Source: Argopecten irradians
Taxonomy: Eukaryota > Mollusca > Bivalvia > Pectinida > Pectinidae
Direction: 5' to 3'
Assembly: GCF_041381155.1 (NCBI RefSeq)
Contig: NC_091142.1
Location: 22,468,362 to 22,532,361 of the forward strand
DNA: 64,000 nt
Below the pieces are notes generated by a model. The model was not told the origin of the DNA. It searched no databases and saw only the letters and a program-made list of their open reading frames with translations. Positions 13,171-24,300 of this stretch are shown here, one piece after another. Made by a program: the position numbers and the translations under genes. Within the stretch, counting starts at the first letter, position 1, and every line of letters begins with the position of its first letter.

Positions 13171-14238
13171 ACAACGCACCACAACAATATGTGGTTAGAA
13201 TTTACAGTGTAATGCTTATTGGGTCAAAATGGAAAGGAAAAGGGAAAGGGCTTTATAAGTTGAGATAACTTGTGCCCAATCCTGTGGGTGTTTTTTTCTC
13301 TCTTTTCTTTTTCCCTTATTTCTTTATATCAATGAAATACGTTTAAACTCAAGGAAAGGAAGCGCGCGACATGATTTTGTAAAATTTCACTTTGCATTTA
13401 TGGTTTGATAAGGGGAAATTCAATAAACGCTACAACTGCCTTTTATTGCCAGTTAATCAAGTACTAACCCATGGATAATTTTCAACCTATCAAATATACG
13501 TAGAATAATTTCCCTTGTTTTTCTTTCTCCTGTTCACACGAAAATTAGGGCTATTGGACTATATCTAAGCGTAATTAATGAAGTAAAAATTACAACTAAC
13601 CAACTCGAGATATTAGTGGCATAGCCATCTTGGTTAAAAAATAATGTGTATTAAATTCGAAGAGTAATTGTTCTATCATTCTTCCACCAGTTTTTCTTTG
13701 CTATATACATGTATAGAAGCCCATGCCTCAGAGTGTTGAGTATTCGGCCACACATTCTCATATGTAATGGTCAAGTACAAATCGCTTTTATTCTCCGCTG
13801 TTGAAAACTCATTCTATACCACGTGGAATCAAGAATGAAAATGGCTTATCTTCTCGCAATCATTTTTCTCACGTTTATTATTTGTTCACCTTCTGAAAAC
13901 GTAGAGATGAGAAGGTGGAGTAGGCTTCCAGTTTCCATAATTTTAGTTAAAACTACATTTTAAAATGCATTTTAAAGCAATGATTCCCCCTTATCATATA
14001 CTGCATACTATAACCATCTATGTATATATATGTTTGCCAATTGGCCAAAGTCCCTTTAAATGAATATACTTAGAACTTAACCGGGTAGAATGTCGTTGGT
14101 TGTTCAGTATCATTGGTGGCATACTTCGCTCGAATAGTTCTATAAAGAGAGTGAGAGATCCACTATAACAAGATATATCTACATATATAGGTCAATTTTT
14201 AAAATTTTTCACTTAGCCAATTACGACATTTTTTTTCT
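13171..14238. other. Intergenic, no gene recognised
   Basis: Unique AT-rich sequence with no convincing coding, RNA or repeat signal. Confidence 0.5.
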
Positions 14239-14520
14239 TTAAAGGCCCACTACCTTTACACAAAATTATAACTTTCCGTTAATACTACATTATCATCACC
14301 TTCTGAACGATTTTATTAAATAAATAAATGTTATTTTCATAACGCGGTAAATCACTGCGCCAGACGCAAAACAGCGAATTGACTTCCACTGTTTCATTAT
14401 ATATTACCAGAACTATATAATAAATTTTATCTTTAAGGAAAACCAAAACGCCGTGTCGTAACCTATCACGGTTTTCTGATTATTTAATGATGGTATTAAC
14501 ACTACAAAGGTCATTGTCCA
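14239..14520 (+). mobile_element. Degraded copy of a TTAA-flanked MITE
   Basis: It starts TTAA followed by AGGCCCACTACCTTTACA, like the intact copy at 36250. It keeps the internal blocks GTTAATACTACATTATCATC and CACTGCGCCAGACG. The right terminus is degraded (CTACAAAGGTCATTG), so the end is approximate. Confidence 0.6.
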
Positions 14521-15828
14521 CTACAAAATGTATATGTAGATAAATTGTCATTTCGCCTCCCGTGAATCGTTTACATTTCACCTACAAAACAGCGTCATTG
14601 TATAAGTGTGTTTGATGTCTCGTATGTTTTATATTTCTAATATAGTTACATGTATATTTTATATTTTTCTAATTCGTAAAAAAACGTGGTATACATCAGG
14701 TTCATTAAAAAATAAAGGTTTAGATAATATCTCATCTGTTATTACGTTACACTTGTACAATTTACTGATATTGCAGTGGTGGTATGTAGTAGGCGTACTA
14801 AATTTTTTAGATACACATCGTATTTAGATATACATTGTGTGCGGTTAATATCTTTTTCAGCGTGTGGGATCCACTTACGTGTGAATGCTCTAGTGTTGGT
14901 CAACCCTTCACAGCTCTAACTGCTAATCATGTACCCCATGCATGTTTTACATATTTCTGCCTACTGTGATGCTCATATGACAAATAGGATTGCATTCATA
15001 CATTTCTGGTAAAGATTGACTCGTATATGTTTGAATAATGATATACGTATCTTCGTTGGGAACTGCACAGATTTTCAAATAAAAAGTGTTAAAACCATAT
15101 AGGAAATCAAATTTAATCTATAATATCTCTTTAAAAAATATTGTTTTTACATCAATACTATACTTATGGATATATAATTACTTAATTTTTACAAGATCCC
15201 TGGTTAATTGAAAACAATGCTGCGTCTTAATTACTTGTCGTATTTACCAGAAAGCAATTTAACATGTCCCCACGTATTTGATCGAAAGTATCTTTTTTGT
15301 GTTCATTTGACCCGAGATTTTATGACGCTGTCTATTAAACCATCGTAATGCAAGCAGGATAATGAGCCAATGTACGCTGGGTTGACGTTATTTACACGTG
15401 CGCATTACCATTACCTCCCAATAACCTTACAAAGCCTATATTACATAAGTGTACATAATTTACACGAGCTCCGTCATCATTATCCAATCAAACAATTAAA
15501 CCAAATCAGATCATTTTGTGGCGAATTTCGAGTTTTTTTATTTAAAAATAAAACAGATTGATGGCTGTTCATTTAGTTAAACCAAATCAACTAGACTAGC
15601 TACATTTAGTAACACAGTGATGAGAAACAGTATTTTAACGAGTCTATAATATTACAAATATAATTAACATGGTAGGTTCACGAAATAAGGCTTTAATGTT
15701 TCTAATCTATGACAAAATCATATTTGGTTTGAGATCAAGCTTTATTATTTCAATGTAAAATATGTGTGTTAGCATTTGAATTGTTGTGTTTATGTTACTA
15801 TTTCACTTTTGTTGTCGATAGTAAACTG
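14521..15828. other. Intergenic, no gene recognised
   Basis: Unique sequence up to the satellite array. Small open frames at 14606-14827 and 15370-15561 show no known motif. Confidence 0.5.
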
Positions 15829-18800
15829 CTTTTTGTCTGTGTCACTAGTAAACTCTTGTTTTGTCTGTGTCACTAGTAAACTCTTGTTTTGTCTGTGTCA
15901 CTAGTAAACTCTTGTTTTGTCTGTGTCACTAGTAAACTCTTGTTTTGTCTGTGTCACTTGTAAACTCTTGTTTTGTCTGTGTCACTAGTAAACTCTTGTT
16001 TTGTCTGTGTCACTTGTAAACTCTTGTTTTGTCTGTGTCACTTGTAAACTCCTGTTTTGTCTGTGTCACTTGTAAACTCTTGTTTTGTCTGTGATACTAG
16101 TAAACTCTTGTTTTGTCTGTGTCACTTGTAAACTCTGTTTTGTCTGTGTCACTAGTAAACTCTTTTGTCTGTGTCACTTGTAAACTCTGTTTTGTCTGTG
16201 TCACTGTAAACTCTTTTGTTTGTCACGTAAACTCTGTTTTGTCTGTGTCACTAGTAAACTCCTGTTTTGTTTGTGTTACTTTGTTTGTGTCACTAGTAAA
16301 CTCCTGTTTTGTCTGTGTCACTAGTAAACTCCTGTTTTGTCTGTGTCACTAGTAAACTTTTGTTTTGTCTGTGTCACTAGTAAACTCTTGTTTTGTCTGT
16401 GTCACTAGTAAACTCCTGTTTTGTCTGTGTCACTAGTAAACTTGTTTTGTCTGTGTCACTAGTAAACTCTTGTTTTGTCTGTGTCACTAGTAAACTCTTG
16501 TTTTGTCTGTGTCACTAGTAAACTCTTTGTCTTGTTGTCTGTTGTCACTAGTAAACTCTTGTTTTGTCTGTGTCACTAGTAAACTCTTGTTTTGTCTGTG
16601 TCACTGTAAACTCTTGTTTTGTCTGTGTCACTAGTAAACTCTTGTTTTGTCTGTGTCACTAGTAAACTCTTGTTTTGTCTGTGTCACTAGTAAACTCTTG
16701 TTTTGTCTGTGTCACTAGTAAACTCTTGTTTTGTCTGTGTCACTAGTAAACTCTTGTTTTGTCTGTGTCACTTGTAAACTCTTGTTTTGTCTGTGTCACT
16801 AGTAAACTCTTGTTTTGTCTGTGTCACTAGTAAACTCTTGTTTTGTCTGTGTCACTAGTAAACTCTTGTTTTGTCTGTGTCACTAGTAAACTCTTGTTTT
16901 GTCTGTGTCACTTGTAAACTCTTGTTTTGTCTGTGTCACTTGTAAACTCTTGTTTTGTCTGTGTCACTAGTAAACTCTTGTTTTGTCTGTGTCACTAGTA
17001 AACTCTTGTTTTGTCTGTGTCACTAGTAAACTCTTGTTTTGTCTGTGTCACTAGTAAACTCTTGTTTTGTCTGTGTCACTAGTAAACTCTTGTTTTGTCT
17101 GTGTCACTAGTAAACTCTTGTTTTGTCTGTGTCACTAGTAAACTCTTGTTTTGTCTGTGTCACTTGTAAACTCTTGTTTTGTCTGTGTCACTAGTAAACT
17201 CCTGTTTTGTCTGTGTCACTAGTAAACTCTTGTTTTGTCTCTGTGTCACTAGTAAACTCTTGTTTTGTCTGTGTCACTTGTAAACTCTTGTTTTGTCTGT
17301 GTCACTAGTAAACTCTTGTTTTGTCTGTGTCACTAGTAAACTCTTGTTTTGTCTGTGTCACTAGTAAACTCTGTTTTGTCTGTGTCACTAGTAAACTCTG
17401 TTTTGTCTGTGTCACTTGTAAACTCCTGTTTTGTGTGTCACTTGTAAACTCCTGTTTTGTCTGTGTCACTTGTAAACTCCTGTTTTGTCTGTGTCACTTG
17501 TAAACTCCTGTTTTGTCTGTGTCACTAGTAAACTCCTGTTTTGTCTGTGTCACTAGTAAACTCCTGTTTTGTCTGTGTCACTAGTAAACTCCTGTTTTGT
17601 CTGTGTCACTAGTAAACTCCTGTTTTGTCTGTGTCACTAGTAAACTCCTGTTTTGTCTGTGTCACTAGTAAACTCCTTTTTGTCTGTGTCACTAGTAAAC
17701 TCTTTTGTTTTGTCTGTCTGTGTCACTAGTAAAATTTTTGTCTGTGTCACTAGTAAACTCCTGTTTTGTCTGTGTCACTAGTAAACTCTTGTTTTGTCTG
17801 TGTCACTAGTAAACTCCTGTTTTGTCTGTGTCACTAGTAAACTCTTGTTTTGTCTGTGTCACTAGTAAACTCCTGTTTTGTCTGTGTCACTTGTAAACTC
17901 TTGTTTTGTCTGTGTCACTTGTAAACTCTTGTTTTGTCTGTGTCACTTGTAAACTCTTGTTTTGTCTGTGTCACTTGTAAACTCTTGTTTTGTCTGTGTC
18001 ACTTGTAAACTCTTGTTTTGTCTGTGTCACTTGTAAACTCTTGTTTTGTCTGTGTCACTAGTAAACTCTTGTTTTGTCTGTGTCACTTGTAAACTCTTGT
18101 TTTGTCTGTGTCACTTGTAAACTCTTGTTTTGTCTGTGTCACTTGTAAACTCTTGTTTTGTCTGTGTCACTAGTAAACTCTTGTTTTGTCTGTGTCACTT
18201 GTAAACTCTTGTTTTGTCTGTGTCACTTGTAAACTACTGTGTTTTGCTGTCACTGTAAACTCCTGTTTTGTCTGTGTCACTTGTAAACTCCTTGTTTTGT
18301 CTGTGTCACTGTAAACTCTTGTTTTGTCTGTGTCACTAGTAAACTCCTGTTTTGTTTTGTCTGTGTCACTAGTAAACTCCTGTTTTGTCTGTGTCACTGT
18401 AAACTCTTTTTGTCTGTGTCACTTGTAAACTCCTATTTTGTCTGTGTCACTAGTAAACTCCTATTTTGTCTGTGTCACTAGTAAACTCCTATTTTGTCTG
18501 TGTCACTAGTAAACTCCTATTTTGTCTGTGTCACTAGTAAACTCCTATTTTGTCTGTGTCACTAGTAAACTCCTATTTTGTCTGTGTCACTTGTAAACTC
18601 TTGTTTTGTCTGTGTCACTAGTAAACTCCTATTTTGTCTGTGTCACTTGTAAATCTGTTTTGTCTGTGTCACTAGTAAACTCTTTTTGTCTGTGTCACTA
18701 GTAAACTCCTATTTTGTCTGTGTCACTTGTAAACTCTTGTTTTGTCTGTGTCACTAGTAAACTCTTGTTTTGTCTGTGTCACTAGTAAACTCTTGTTTTG

Positions 18801-20540
18801 TCTGTGTCACTAGTAAACTCTTGTTTTGTCTGTGTCACTAGTAAACTCTTGTTTTGTCTGTGTCACTAGTAAACTCTTGTTTTGTCTGTGTCACTAGTAA
18901 ACTTTTGTTTTGTCTGTGTCACTAGTAAACTCTTGTTTTGTCTGTGTCACTAGTAAACTCTTGTTTTGTCTGTGTCACTGTAAACTTCTTGTTTTGTCTG
19001 TGTCACTAGTAAACTCTTGTTTTGTCTGTGTCACTAGTAAACTCTTGTTTTGTCTGTGTCACTAGTAAACTCCTGTTTTGTCTGTGTCACTAGTAAACTC
19101 CTGTTTTGTCTGTGTCACTAGTAAACTCCTGTTTTGTCTGTGTCACTAGTAAACTCCTGTTTTGTCTGTGTCACTAGTAAACTCCTGTTTTGTCTGTGTC
19201 ACTAGTAAACTCCTGTTTTGTCTGTGTCACTAGTAAACTCTTGTTTTGTCTGTGTCACTAGTAAACTCTTGTTTTGTCTGTGTCACTAGTAAAACTCTTG
19301 TTTTGTCTGTGTCACTAGTAAACTCTTGTTTTGTCTGTGTCACTAGTAAACTCTTGTTTTGTCTGTGTCACTAGTAAACTCTTGTTTTGTCTGTGTCACT
19401 AGTAAACTCTTGTTTTGTCTGTGTCACTAGTAAACTCTTGTTTTGTCTGTGTCACTAGTAAACTCTTGTTTTGTCTGTGTCACTAGTAAACTCTTGTTTT
19501 GTCTGTGTCACTAGTAAACTCTTGTTTTGTCTGTGTCACTAGTAAACTCCTGTTTTGTCTGTGTCACTAGTAAACTCCTGTTTTGTCTGTGTCACTAGTA
19601 AACTCCTGTTTTGTCTGTGTCACTAGTAAACTCCTGTTTTGTCTGTGTCACTAGTAAACTCCTGTTTTGTCTGTGTCACTAGTAAACTCCTGTTTTGTCT
19701 GTGTCACTAGTAAACTCCTGTTTTGTTGTCACTAGTTGTCACTAGTAAACTCCTTTTTGTCTGTGTCACTAGTAAACTCCTGTTTTGTCTGTGTCACTAG
19801 TAAACTCCTGTTTTGTCTGTGTCACTGTAAAGTCACTAGTAAACTCCTGTTTTGTCTGTGTCACTAGTAAACCTGTTTGTCTGTGTCACTAGTAAACTCC
19901 TGTTTGTTTGTCTGTGTCACTAGTAAACTCCTGTTTTGTCTGTGTCACTGTAAACTCTTTTTGTCTTGTCACTAGTAAACTCCTGTTTTGTCTGTGTCAC
20001 TAGTAAACTCCTGTTTTGTCTGTGTCACTAGTAAACTCCTGTTTTGTCTGTGTCACTAGTAAACTCCTGTTTTGTCTGTGTCACTAGTAAACTCTTGTTT
20101 TGTCTGTGTCACTAGTAAACTCCTGTTTTGTCTGTGTCACTAGTAAACTCCTGTTTTGTTTGTGTCACTTGTAAACTCCTGTTTTGTCTATGTCACTAGT
20201 AAACTCTTGTTTTGTCTGTGTCACTAGTAAACTCCTGTTTTGTCTGTGTCACTAGTAAACTCCTGTTTTTTTGTTTGTGTCACTTGTAAACTCCTGTTTT
20301 GTCTGTGTCACTAGTAAACTCTTGTTTTGTCTGTGTCACTAGTAAACTCCTGTTTTGTCTGTGTCACTAGTAAACTCCTGTTTTGTTTGTGTCACTTGTA
20401 AACTCCTGTTTTGTCTGTGTCACTAGTAAACTCCTGTTTTGTCTGTGTCACTAGTAAACTCCTGTTTTGTCTGTGTCACCAGTAAACTCCTGTTTTGTTT
20501 GTGTCACTTGTAAACTCCTGTTTTGTCTGTGTTACTTGTT
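15829..20540 (+). repeat. 28-bp satellite array, about 165-170 copies
   Basis: An almost unbroken array of a 28-bp unit that can be written CACTAGTAAACTC followed by TTGTTTTGTCTGTGT. Two positions vary in blocks: ACTAGT versus ACTTGT, and CTCTTG versus CTCCTG or CTCCTA. The CTCCTA form clusters at about 18430-18720. ACTTGT clusters at about 17880-18240. CTCCTG dominates the last kilobase. A minority of copies are shortened by 2-6 bp. Block-wise variants imply repeated local amplification by slippage or unequal exchange. The array ends within about 40 bp of the polyadenylation signal of NSRP1. Its open frames are artefacts of a 28-nt period read in three frames. Confidence 0.97.
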
Positions 20541-20570
20541 AGCTTTGTATCTTGTTACTATGATTGTGTC

Positions 20571-20576
20571 TTTATT
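20571..20576 (-). terminator. Polyadenylation signal of NSRP1
   Basis: TTTATT on the plus strand reads AATAAA on the minus strand, about 50 nt beyond the NSRP1 stop codon. It implies a very short 3' UTR, with cleavage close to or just inside the edge of the 28-bp satellite. Confidence 0.65.
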
Positions 20577-20626
20577 ACATCTTGTGTTTATAAGTTAGTT
20601 TGTGTTACAAACCCTGTTATATAAAA

Positions 20627-21320
20627 TTAGTTGCCTGCCTTATCACCCTCTTCTGACTTGGCCTTATACTTTGCCATTTGTCTCGCTAAATACCTAGCCT
20701 TGGCATCACTGAATGACTTATCAGTAGTATGTTTGGCATACTTTGATTTTGTTTCTGAGTCAGTACCAACATTTTCTGATTGATTCCTATCCTTTGACTG
20801 TTCAGTGTTTTTGTTAGGCACAAAAGCACTTGCTTCTTCAACTTGCTGTGTTGATCTATCCACCGATCTCTGTCGTTTCTCCTTACTTTTGCTATCACTA
20901 GATGTTGACTGTTTAGATGACTTGTTGTCTCTATCTCTTGAGGAAGAACGGTGTTTCTCATCCTTACGAGACTGTTTATCTGCATAACGTTCATTTGACC
21001 TTGACCTTCGAGAGTGTCTGTGCTTACTTTCACTATCATAGTTTCGTTTCTTTTCTCTTTCTCTACGTGATATATCAGTTGACCTTGATCTTCTTCGCTC
21101 TCTTGACCTTGACCTTTTCCGTCTGTCAGGTGTCTTTGACTTTCTACCTCTAGACCTTGACCTTTTTCTGCTGTGTGGCGACCTTGACCTTCTCCTTTTA
21201 TCTGATGACCTTGACACTGTGTGCTTGTCCTTGGTATTTTGTTTATTTGTTTCGTCTGAGTCAGATGAATCACTTGAGTCATCAGAGGATGAAGAATGTT
21301 TGGCTTTGTTTGATGTCACC
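20627..21320 (-). CDS. NSRP1: NSRP1 exon 8: RS-rich domain and conserved C terminus
   Basis: The last coding exon opens after TTTCCAG at 21321 and supplies residues 225-455. It begins with an acidic Ser/Asp run (SSSSDDSSDSSDSDE). It continues with repeated RSRSR and SRERRRSRS blocks typical of SR-related splicing factors, which mediate speckle localisation and protein-protein contacts through serine phosphorylation. It ends with the family-specific ARYLARQMAKYKAK helix. The RS repeats also leave another frame open across about 200 codons. That frame lacks the phase and homology of the true one and is not a gene. Confidence 0.92.
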
Positions 21321-24300
21321 CTGGAAATTAGGAAAAAGATAATCAAAGCTAGACAATTTTTCAATTAAATTTAGGAGAGAAGTACTCAATGTATTATTGT
21401 ATTTATTGCGGAGAAACAAATAAATGTAATGGATAGATGTACCCAAATCCAAGCGCAAAAATACCGTACCCATGACATGCATTTATGTACCCTTTAAGTT
21501 GAAAAAAAATCTTTGGATATAATTCCATATTGAACATATTGGTTCATCTCAAATACTTTTTATAAAACACTTAATTTGATATTATGTAACCCAAACAGAA
21601 AAAGTACATATCTGTAGCGTTAGTTTACTAGCAAGCAGTATTGAAAGATATTTTAGATATCTGACTATAATTTTAAATGAGCCATTCATAGAAATTAAGG
21701 GGGGGATTAATTTAACTTTGGCAGAAACTTCAAAACTATTTGATTTTACTTTAATTCTGAGTTCAATTAGCTGCTGTTCTAAAATTAAGATTGCCATTTC
21801 AGTTAATGTAAAATCAAGATAAGCATACATTTAACTGTATTTTACATCGTTTTCCTGACATTTAATATTCAAATATACATACTTTCTGCCACATTCTCCA
21901 ATATATTGTAAATGCCAAGATGTGACAAAACTATCAGACTATGTAAATATGAACCAGAAATGACAACTCATCCTTGATACTCCAGGGGTTACTATCACTG
22001 ACGTTATATCCACCTCTGGATTATCTCATAGTAAAAACTAAATTAAGACATTCTAGGAGAAAAAAAAATCTCCCAACATCAAAGCCACACAGTCAGTCAC
22101 AGTGTACCAATATTCGGGTCTTTTGAAGTACATCAAAGGACTAAATTACCTCCAGTTTTACTATGATATAGTCCAGGGATAGATTTAAAGTCAGTTATAG
22201 TAATCCCTGGAGTATCGAGGATGATGCCCACTACAATGACCCACAAAGTTGAAGAGAAAATACCACACAACCAGAGGGATCTTGGTGCCAACCAAAGAAT
22301 GGTCTATGTCTGATGATGGAAAGAGGGATCTTTTCTCTGCTTATCAAACTTTTTCAAACATACTATATATCAAATTTGAGACAGATCGCTTCATTACTTT
22401 CTCAAAAATAGCAGTAACAAACTTCAACTATCAAATAACAAGATGGCGGCCTGTCGGCCATCATCTTCACTGACCAGATCAAAAATGCAATATGCAAAAC
22501 TAAGGCCCTAGGGGAACCTGGATAAGAAATTTAAGAATTATCCCTTCAGTACTTTCTGAGATATAACTGTAATACACATCATTTATCAAATTACAAGATG
22601 GCGGCCTGTCGGCCATCTTGGTCACCGTTTAGTCACAAAATGCAATATGCAAAACTAAGTCCCTATGGAAACCTGGATATGAAATTTGAGAATGATCCCT
22701 TCAGTACTTGAGAAATAACTGTAACAAACATCGATAATCAAAATCCAAGATGGCGGCCTGTTGGCCATCTTGGTCACCGTTCAATCACAATATGCAATAT
22801 GCAAAACTAAGGCCCTAGGGGAACCTGGATATGAAATTTGAGAATGATCCCTTCAGTACTTGAGAAATAACTGTAACGAACATCGATAATCAAAATCCAA
22901 GATGGCGGCCTATTGGCCATCTTGGTCACCGTTCAGTCCTAAAATGCAATATGCAAAACTAAGGCCCTAGGGGAACCTGGATATGAAATTTGAGACAGAT
23001 ACCTTCAGTACTTTCTGAGAAATAACAATAATAAACTTTAACTATCAAAATCCAAGATGGCTGCCTGGCGGCCATCTTGTTGATCGATCAGTCCCTAGTC
23101 ACAATATGCAACTCTAGGGCCCTAGGGGAATCTACATATGAAATTTGAGAATGATTCCTTTGGTTCTTTCTGAGAAATAACGAAAACAAACTTGAACTAT
23201 TTAAATCCAAGATGGCTGCCTAGCGGATATCTTGTTGACAGATTGCTCCCAAAACGCAATATACACAACTAGGGCCCTAGGGAAACCTACATATGAAATT
23301 TGAGAATGATCCTTTCAGTATTTTCTGAGAAATAGTGATAACAAGAATTGTTAACAGACGGACAGACCACGGACGAAAAGTGATTTGAATAGCCCACCAT
23401 CTGATGATGGTTGGCTAATAATTACTGATTATACAGTAATTTATGAAACTTTGATGTGGGAGACTCATCAGTGCTACAAATGGAAATCATAGATATTCTG
23501 TCTTTGCATATTACAGAGTAAGCTCCCTTGTGGGTAAGTATTGATTGTTAGGCAATTATTTTGTGAGCTTACCGTCTATCAGATTCAGGCTCTACTTTTA
23601 CTCGACTTGTATCCACCTCTGGTTCTATCTTCACTCTGAAATATCAGAATTTATCATTTTTATAATATACAATACTCATTACTCACATGGAAATCACATA
23701 TTAATTAATAAGATTTCAACAAATATTTGTCACATACTTTCTGAACACGGTTGATGTGTGGCCTGCATCTTGAATTATGGCACTGAACCAACATCACTGA
23801 ATATACTAATAGTGAACATCAGCTTTCAATATCAAAAACAATCAAAATCAAGCACTTTATTATTTATATATTAAATACCATTGACATAGAGTTAGTCTTA
23901 ACAATCTGTATCTTTCAGACACTAACGTTTATTAATTAAAAGTTGTAAATTTTCCAAACTAAAAAAAGTCAATTTTGGGCAGTTTTGTATTACCTATAAT
24001 ATGTAAACCTAAATGTACAGCTTTTAAATATATTCCAAGGACAACTTAGTGTGAAATTGTACTGAGATAGTTGGTGAAATTGTACTGAGATAGTTGGTGT
24101 TTTTGTTTATTTTTATACAATCATACAAAAATATTAACATAACCAAAGGTTATCAAATGCATTACATGAAGTATAATAAAGACATGTTGTATTTCTTTTG
24201 AGAAACTAATAGGAGACTATGTGATGATTTTTTTATATATGCTGTGCTTGACTACAGTAGCCCACTAGCAACAGATGTTGATATTGAGATACGTACTGTG

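Noticed and set aside
18170..18397. Open frame with repeated Thr-Asp-Thr-Asp-Lys pattern in the satellite
   Set aside because: It follows from the 28-bp unit where ACTTGT variants remove a stop. There is no start context, homology or splice sites, and the many similar plus-strand frames have the same cause.
15829..20540. CRISPR-like regular repeats
   Set aside because: Repeats are directly adjacent without unique spacers, in a eukaryotic context. This is a satellite array.
20686..21282. 198-codon open frame overlapping NSRP1 exon 8
   Set aside because: Arginine/serine repeats leave a second frame open. The NSRP1 frame has phase-matched splice sites and family motifs, and this one has neither.
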